Of a stretch of DNA of 9,914 bases, positions 7,184 through 9,914 are shown one piece after another. Positions within the stretch are counted from its first letter, which is position 1; each line of letters opens with the position of its first letter. Origin of the DNA: JBCCZC01 sp039188505 (lineage in GTDB: Bacteria; Pseudomonadota; Gammaproteobacteria; Xanthomonadales; SZUA-38); the NCBI GenBank assembly GCA_039188505.1, contig JBCCZC010000197.1, forward strand, positions 1 to 9,914, in the 5' to 3' direction. Below the pieces are notes generated by a model. It was not told where the DNA came from. It did not search any database and was given only the letters and a program-made list of their open reading frames with translations. Position numbers and translations under genes: made by a program.

Positions 7184-7764
7184 ACGCGGGCGCCTGTCCC
7201 CCAGTCGTGGCCGCAGCGCTGGCGCGCAACGGTCTGACCTGGGAAGCGACGCTCAACGAGGGCGGGTGGGCCAACGGTGACGTCTATCGCGTAAGCCGCG
7301 ATGGCGCGCCGCTGGTGCTGAAGACCTACCTCGCTCGCTCGGCGCCGTTCCGCGCGATGGGCCGCTATCTGCTTCGCCGCGAGCGGGCTGCCTACGAAGC
7401 GTTGCGGGGGGTTACCGGAGTACCGGCGCTGGCCGCGTTCGATGATCACGCCTCCCTGCTGATCGAACACGTCGATGCAGAGAAGATCAGCAATGCACTC
7501 CTCGCCGAGCGCGGTCCGCCGATCGTGGCGTCGCTGCAGCAGGTCCTCCAGGACGTCCATGCACGCGGCGTCTACCACATGGATCTGCGGAACCAGGGCA
7601 ACATCCTGGTCGCGGCGGACTCGTCGACCTATATCGTTGACTTCGCTTCGGCGGTCATCGTTCGGGGCGGCCATCCGGGTGCCCGACTGCTGGCAGGGCT
7701 GTGCTTGAAGTTCGACCGCTACGGCGTGTCGAAATGGGTGGAGCGCGCCCGCGACCTGGGCTAA
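7180..7764 (+). CDS. Minimal RIO/lipopolysaccharide-kinase-like protein kinase
   Basis: A 194-residue protein with the core of a protein-kinase fold: a glycine-containing loop (NEGGWANGDVYRV, 26-38), ATP lysine Lys48 in LVLKTY, a helix-C glutamate candidate Glu68 (RRERAAYEAL), an inter-lobe segment LLIEHVD (93-99), the catalytic loop HMDLRNQGN (Asp135, Asn141) and the metal-binding Asp154 in IVDFASA. The H-x-D-L-R-x-x-x-N and D-F-A form and the small size fit the RIO/Bud32/KdkA-like atypical kinases, not eukaryotic-type Ser/Thr kinases. It stops about 40 residues after the DFA motif, so the activation segment and C-lobe helices are missing, as in RIO enzymes. The start is GTG 7180, chosen because GTGA overlaps the upstream stop by 4 bases and no ATG lies before the kinase core. 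The substrate (protein, lipid-linked sugar or small molecule) is unknown. It is the last gene of the block. Confidence 0.8.
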   Translation: MNAGACPPVVAAALARNGLTWEATLNEGGWANGDVYRVSRDGAPLVLKTYLARSAPFRAMGRYLLRRERAAYEALRGVTGVPALAAFDDHASLLIEHVDAEKISNALLAERGPPIVASLQQVLQDVHARGVYHMDLRNQGNILVAADSSTYIVDFASAVIVRGGHPGARLLAGLCLKFDRYGVSKWVERARDLG

Positions 7765-7771
7765 GCAGGCG

Positions 7772-7789
7772 GCGCGCTAGCTAGCGCGC
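7772..7789. terminator. 18-bp perfect palindrome between convergent genes, possible bidirectional terminator
   Basis: GCGCGCTAGCTAGCGCGC is self-complementary and lies at the meeting point of the kinase gene (stop 7762-7764) and the convergent membrane-protein gene, whose TAG stop (7781-7783 on the plus strand as CTA) is inside it. As RNA it would form a 7-bp GC-rich stem with a 4-base CTAG loop, in either direction. No T-run follows on either side, so termination would not be the textbook intrinsic type. It could also be a protein-binding or nuclease-protection site. Confidence 0.45.
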
Positions 7790-8083
7790 TGCGTGACTGT
7801 CCCCGCGCAGGGTGCGGATGCACCAGCCCGCCGCAAGGATCGTGCTGAAGATCACAAAGCCCAGCGCGGTGGCGAGCACCGTCGCCCAAAGCTTTTCGCC
7901 GGGACCGATCACGCGATGCGTGCCCTCGGCCACGAACACCCAGGCCAGCGCAGCAACGACCACGATGGCATGGTCGAAGCGCCGCCAGCCCGGCGCCGCC
8001 ACCTTGTCGCTGCCGAGCAGATAAAGCCAGGCCATGACGGCGTGGACTGGCAGCAGGACGAGCTGGGGCAGGAGGTGGGTCAT
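7781..8083 (-). CDS. Small three-helix inner-membrane protein, unknown function
   Basis: I do not recognise this 100-residue protein. It has three hydrophobic segments: about residues 4-23 (LLPQLVLLPVHAVMAWLYLL), 38-54 (HAIVVVAALAWVFVAEG region) and 65-87 (LWATVLATALGFVIFSTILAAGW). The charged loop between the first two (SDKVAAPGWRRFDH) is basic, and the C-terminus (RTLRGDSHAAR) is also basic. By the positive-inside rule, the loop after the first helix and the C-terminal tail are both cytoplasmic, which puts the N-terminus outside. Its ATG at 8083-8081 overlaps the isomerase TGA (8082-8080) by 4 bases (ATGA), so the two are probably co-expressed and translationally coupled. No catalytic motif is visible. 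Confidence 0.65.
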   Translation of the reverse strand: MTHLLPQLVLLPVHAVMAWLYLLGSDKVAAPGWRRFDHAIVVVAALAWVFVAEGTHRVIGPGEKLWATVLATALGFVIFSTILAAGWCIRTLRGDSHAAR

Positions 8084-8682
8084 TGCTGGGTCAGGGTGAC
8101 CCGCCGCAGCGTGATCGCCTCGACTGGCACGTCGCCGGCGCCGATCGCGTCGGAGTAATCGGTAGCGACCGCGCCGATGGCCTCGACGACCTCGAATCCC
8201 TCGATCACCTGGCCGAAGACGGTGTAGCCCCAGTTGCGGCGATTGGGGTCGAGAGACTCGTTGTCCGCTAGGTTGAAATAGAACTGGGAGGTCGCCGAAT
8301 GGGGATCCTCGTAGCGGGCCATGGCGATCGCCCGCTTGCGATTGGTCAGGCCGTTGCCGGATTCGTTCATGATCGCCTGGCGGGTTTCGATCGGTGTCGC
8401 GTCGGGCAGATAGCCGCCCCCCTGCACGACGAAGCCCTCGATCACCCGATGGAAGATGGTCCCGTTCCAGGTCTCGGCCTCGACGTATCGAAGAAAGTTG
8501 TCGACGGTGACCGGCGCCCGGCGGCGATCGAGTTCCACGGTGAAATCTCCGGCCGAGGTTTCGAACAGCACCTGGGGGAACAGCGCGTCGGGATACACCG
8601 GGTCCGTCACGGTGGCAGTGAACTCATCGGCGTTTGCAGCGCCCAGGATGCCGACCAGCAGCAGCGCTCGGAGGAGGATCAT
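8080..8682 (-). CDS. Periplasmic cyclophilin-type peptidyl-prolyl cis-trans isomerase
   Basis: A 200-residue cyclophilin that speeds cis-trans isomerisation of X-Pro bonds during protein folding. The order of motifs is typical of bacterial cyclophilins: FETSAGDFTVELD (40-52), FHRVIEGFVVQGGG (77-90, with the catalytic Arg79), NESGNGLTNRKRAIAMAR (106-123), DPHSATSQFYFNLADN (126-141) and GYTVFGQVIEGFEVVEAI (152-169). The N-terminus (MILLRALLLVGILGAANA) is a Sec signal peptide with likely cleavage after Ala18, so it acts in the periplasm, like the PpiA type. The length fits that family. The start at 8682 is chosen for a GGAG six bases upstream; ATG 8688 (adding MR) is possible but would sit directly against that GGAG. 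A frame extension far upstream is not used. It is followed by the small membrane-protein gene with an ATGA overlap and is divergent from the aminotransferase. Confidence 0.9.
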   Translation of the reverse strand: MILLRALLLVGILGAANADEFTATVTDPVYPDALFPQVLFETSAGDFTVELDRRRAPVTVDNFLRYVEAETWNGTIFHRVIEGFVVQGGGYLPDATPIETRQAIMNESGNGLTNRKRAIAMARYEDPHSATSQFYFNLADNESLDPNRRNWGYTVFGQVIEGFEVVEAIGAVATDYSDAIGAGDVPVEAITLRRVTLTQQ

Positions 8683-8688
8683 GCGCAT

Positions 8689-8692
8689 CTCC
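8689..8692 (-). promoter_or_regulatory. Ribosome binding site of the isomerase gene
   Basis: On the minus strand this reads GGAG, six bases before the ATG at 8682. It is the evidence used to choose that start over ATG 8688 and over ATG 8709, which would add a non-signal-like N-terminus (MNAPIVEMR). Confidence 0.5.
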
Positions 8693-8804
8693 ACGATTGG
8701 GGCATTCATGCTGCGGCACCGCGTGGCCGTGATCAAGGGCTGGGCTTGGCCTTTCGTACTTGCATCTTCCCGCAGGGCTGGGATCATTGACCGATCGAGG
8801 TTTC

Positions 8805-8809
8805 GAGGA
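8805..8809 (+). promoter_or_regulatory. Ribosome binding site of the aminotransferase gene
   Basis: GAGGA lies five bases before ATG 8815 and supports that start. The rest of the 132-base divergent gap (8683-8814) holds no convincing -35/-10 pair on either strand, though both genes should start from it. Confidence 0.5.
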
Positions 8810-8814
8810 TTCGC

Positions 8815-9914
8815 ATGGACAGGTTCGACATTCCCCGCCGCACGCTGCTTGGACCCGGTCCTTCGGCGCTCTATCCCGAGGTGATCGAGGCGATCGGCCA
8901 GCCCGTGATCGGCCACCTGGATCCCGCTTTCATCACCATGATGGACGAGATCAAGAGCCTGCAGGGGCATGCGTTCCAGACCGGGACGCCGTGGAATTTC
9001 ACGATCTCCGCACCCGCATCGGCGGCCATGGAGGCCGCGATGGCCAACCTGGTCGAACGCGGCGACGAGGTGGTGGTCTGCATCAATGGTGTCTTCGGCG
9101 GACGGCTCGCCGAGATGGCGCAGCGCATGGGTGCGCGGGTCGAACGTGTCGAGGTGCCGTGGGGTGAGCCGGTGCCGCCGACGGCACTTCGGGAAGCGCT
9201 CGAACGGTGCGAGCAGCCGAAGCTTGCGGCCTTCGTCCACGCGGAGACCTCAACCGGCGTCGCGAGCGACGTCGCGGCGCTTGCCGCGGTGGCCCGGGAG
9301 TTCGGTGCGCTGTCGGTGGTGGACGCCGTGACCGCCCTCGGCGGTGTCCCCCTGGAGATGGACGCGTGGGGGCTGGACGTCGTCTACTCGGGGAGCCAGA
9401 AATGCCTATCCTGCGTCCCGGGCGTTGCGCCGCTGCTGCTTTCCGATCGAGCCTGGCAGGTCGTGAGCGAACGCACCACGCCCTGCGTCAGCTGGTTCCT
9501 CGACCTCAAGCTACTTTCCGGCTACTGGTCCGGCGGTGGCAAGCGAGCGTACCACCACACCGCCCCGGTCAACGCCATGTATGCGTGGCACGCCGCGCTG
9601 AGCCGCCTTCGCGACGAGGGACTCGAAGCCTGCATCGCCCGGCACGCGCGCCTCTCCGCAAGGCTGGGTGCGGGCCTGGCCGCGCTCGGCCTCGAAACCG
9701 TCATCGACCCTTCCTGCGCGCTGCCGCAGCTCACGGTGGTGCGAATTCCCGACGGCATCGACGATGCGGATGTCCGCAACCGGCTCCTGCAGCGCCACGA
9801 CCTGGAGATCGGCGCAGGCCTCGGGGCCTGGGCCGGCAGGATGTGGCGCCTCGGCCTGATGGGTTATTCGTGCCGCGAAGAGATCGTCGACTTCGCGCTG
9901 GCGGCGCTGGCCAC
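8815..9914 (+). CDS. Class V PLP-dependent aminotransferase (alanine/serine-glyoxylate or serine-pyruvate type), 3' partial
   Basis: The frame is open from ATG 8815 to the right edge, giving 366 residues plus two bases; relatives are about 380-400 residues, so perhaps 15-35 residues are missing. It opens with RRTLLGPGPSALYPEVIEAI, the usual start of the AGXT family, followed by GHLDPAF (33-39). Other family blocks are AMEAAMANLVERGDEVVV (71-88), CINGVFGGR (89-97), FVHAETSTGV (140-149), VVDAVTALGG (168-177, cofactor-contacting Asp170) and YSGSQKCLSC (191-200) with the PLP Schiff-base lysine at Lys196. A substrate-carboxylate Arg is expected near the C-terminus (MWRLGLMGY). The family moves an amino group from alanine or serine to glyoxylate or pyruvate in the cytoplasm; which pair is used cannot be read from the sequence. 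An unusual point is S-A-P-A-S (65-69) where relatives often have a G-rich SGTGS-like phosphate-binding turn. It is divergent from the isomerase gene. Confidence 0.9.
   Translation, partial: MDRFDIPRRTLLGPGPSALYPEVIEAIGQPVIGHLDPAFITMMDEIKSLQGHAFQTGTPWNFTISAPASAAMEAAMANLVERGDEVVVCINGVFGGRLAEMAQRMGARVERVEVPWGEPVPPTALREALERCEQPKLAAFVHAETSTGVASDVAALAAVAREFGALSVVDAVTALGGVPLEMDAWGLDVVYSGSQKCLSCVPGVAPLLLSDRAWQVVSERTTPCVSWFLDLKLLSGYWSGGGKRAYHHTAPVNAMYAWHAALSRLRDEGLEACIARHARLSARLGAGLAALGLETVIDPSCALPQLTVVRIPDGIDDADVRNRLLQRHDLEIGAGLGAWAGRMWRLGLMGYSCREEIVDFALAALA

Noticed and set aside
7180..7764. Calling the kinase Bud32 or KdkA
   Set aside because: The motifs fit several small atypical-kinase families equally, and there is no KEOPS or LPS-core gene next to it to decide.
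8683..8814. Promoter pair in the divergent gap
   Set aside because: A TTGCAT with 17-base spacing leads to a poor -10 (ATCATT), and the minus strand gives no better pair. Promoters must exist here, but I cannot place them.
8683..9240. N-terminal extension of the isomerase frame to 386 residues
   Set aside because: The extension runs antisense through the aminotransferase gene and would bury the signal peptide in the middle of the protein. The GGAG site at 8689-8692 marks the real start near 8682.
1..9914. CRISPR array, tRNA/rRNA genes, insertion sequence ends, phage or toxin-antitoxin genes
   Set aside because: No regularly spaced repeats, cloverleaf-like segments, transposase or integrase motifs, or paired small ORFs with toxin motifs were seen on either strand.

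Overview
The window is high-GC DNA (roughly two-thirds G+C by eye), tightly packed with genes on both strands. It has no tRNA, rRNA, CRISPR array, insertion sequence or other mobile-element signal. Two Lol-type lipoproteins, an exported cyclophilin and the general style of the proteins suggest a Gram-negative bacterium. A high-GC gammaproteobacterium is my best guess, but no gene here fixes the taxon, so this is inference.

Layout. (1) Bases 1-458 hold the 3' end of a probable SAM-dependent methyltransferase-like gene. (2) A 144-base gap (459-602) carries two palindromes and a possible extended -10 promoter. (3) Bases 603-7764 form one tight five-gene block on the + strand: a glutamate-cysteine-ligase-family (GCS2) enzyme fused to two CBS domains, a small NTF2/SnoaL-like lipoprotein, a nitrilase-superfamily amidase, a 1074-residue lipoprotein (TPR, then FG-GAP/VCBS calcium loops, then ASPIC/UnbV, then a large C-terminal region), and a minimal RIO-like kinase. 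The four junctions are a 1-base overlap, a 4-base gap, a 4-base overlap and a 4-base overlap, so the genes are almost certainly co-transcribed and partly translationally coupled. (4) An 18-bp perfect palindrome (7772-7789) sits where this block meets a convergent pair on the - strand: a periplasmic cyclophilin-type peptidyl-prolyl isomerase followed, with a 4-base overlap, by a three-helix membrane protein. (5) Divergent from the isomerase, starting at 8815, is a class V (alanine/serine-glyoxylate type) aminotransferase that runs off the right edge.

The most interesting part is the five-gene block. It pairs an amide-bond-forming enzyme family carrying a nucleotide-sensing CBS module with an amide-cleaving enzyme family, two surface-type lipoproteins and a protein-kinase-fold protein. 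I do not recognise this combination as a named system. A working idea is a pathway that makes and breaks a gamma-glutamyl-like or other small amide, linked to an envelope calcium-binding lipoprotein. This is inference from gene order and families only.
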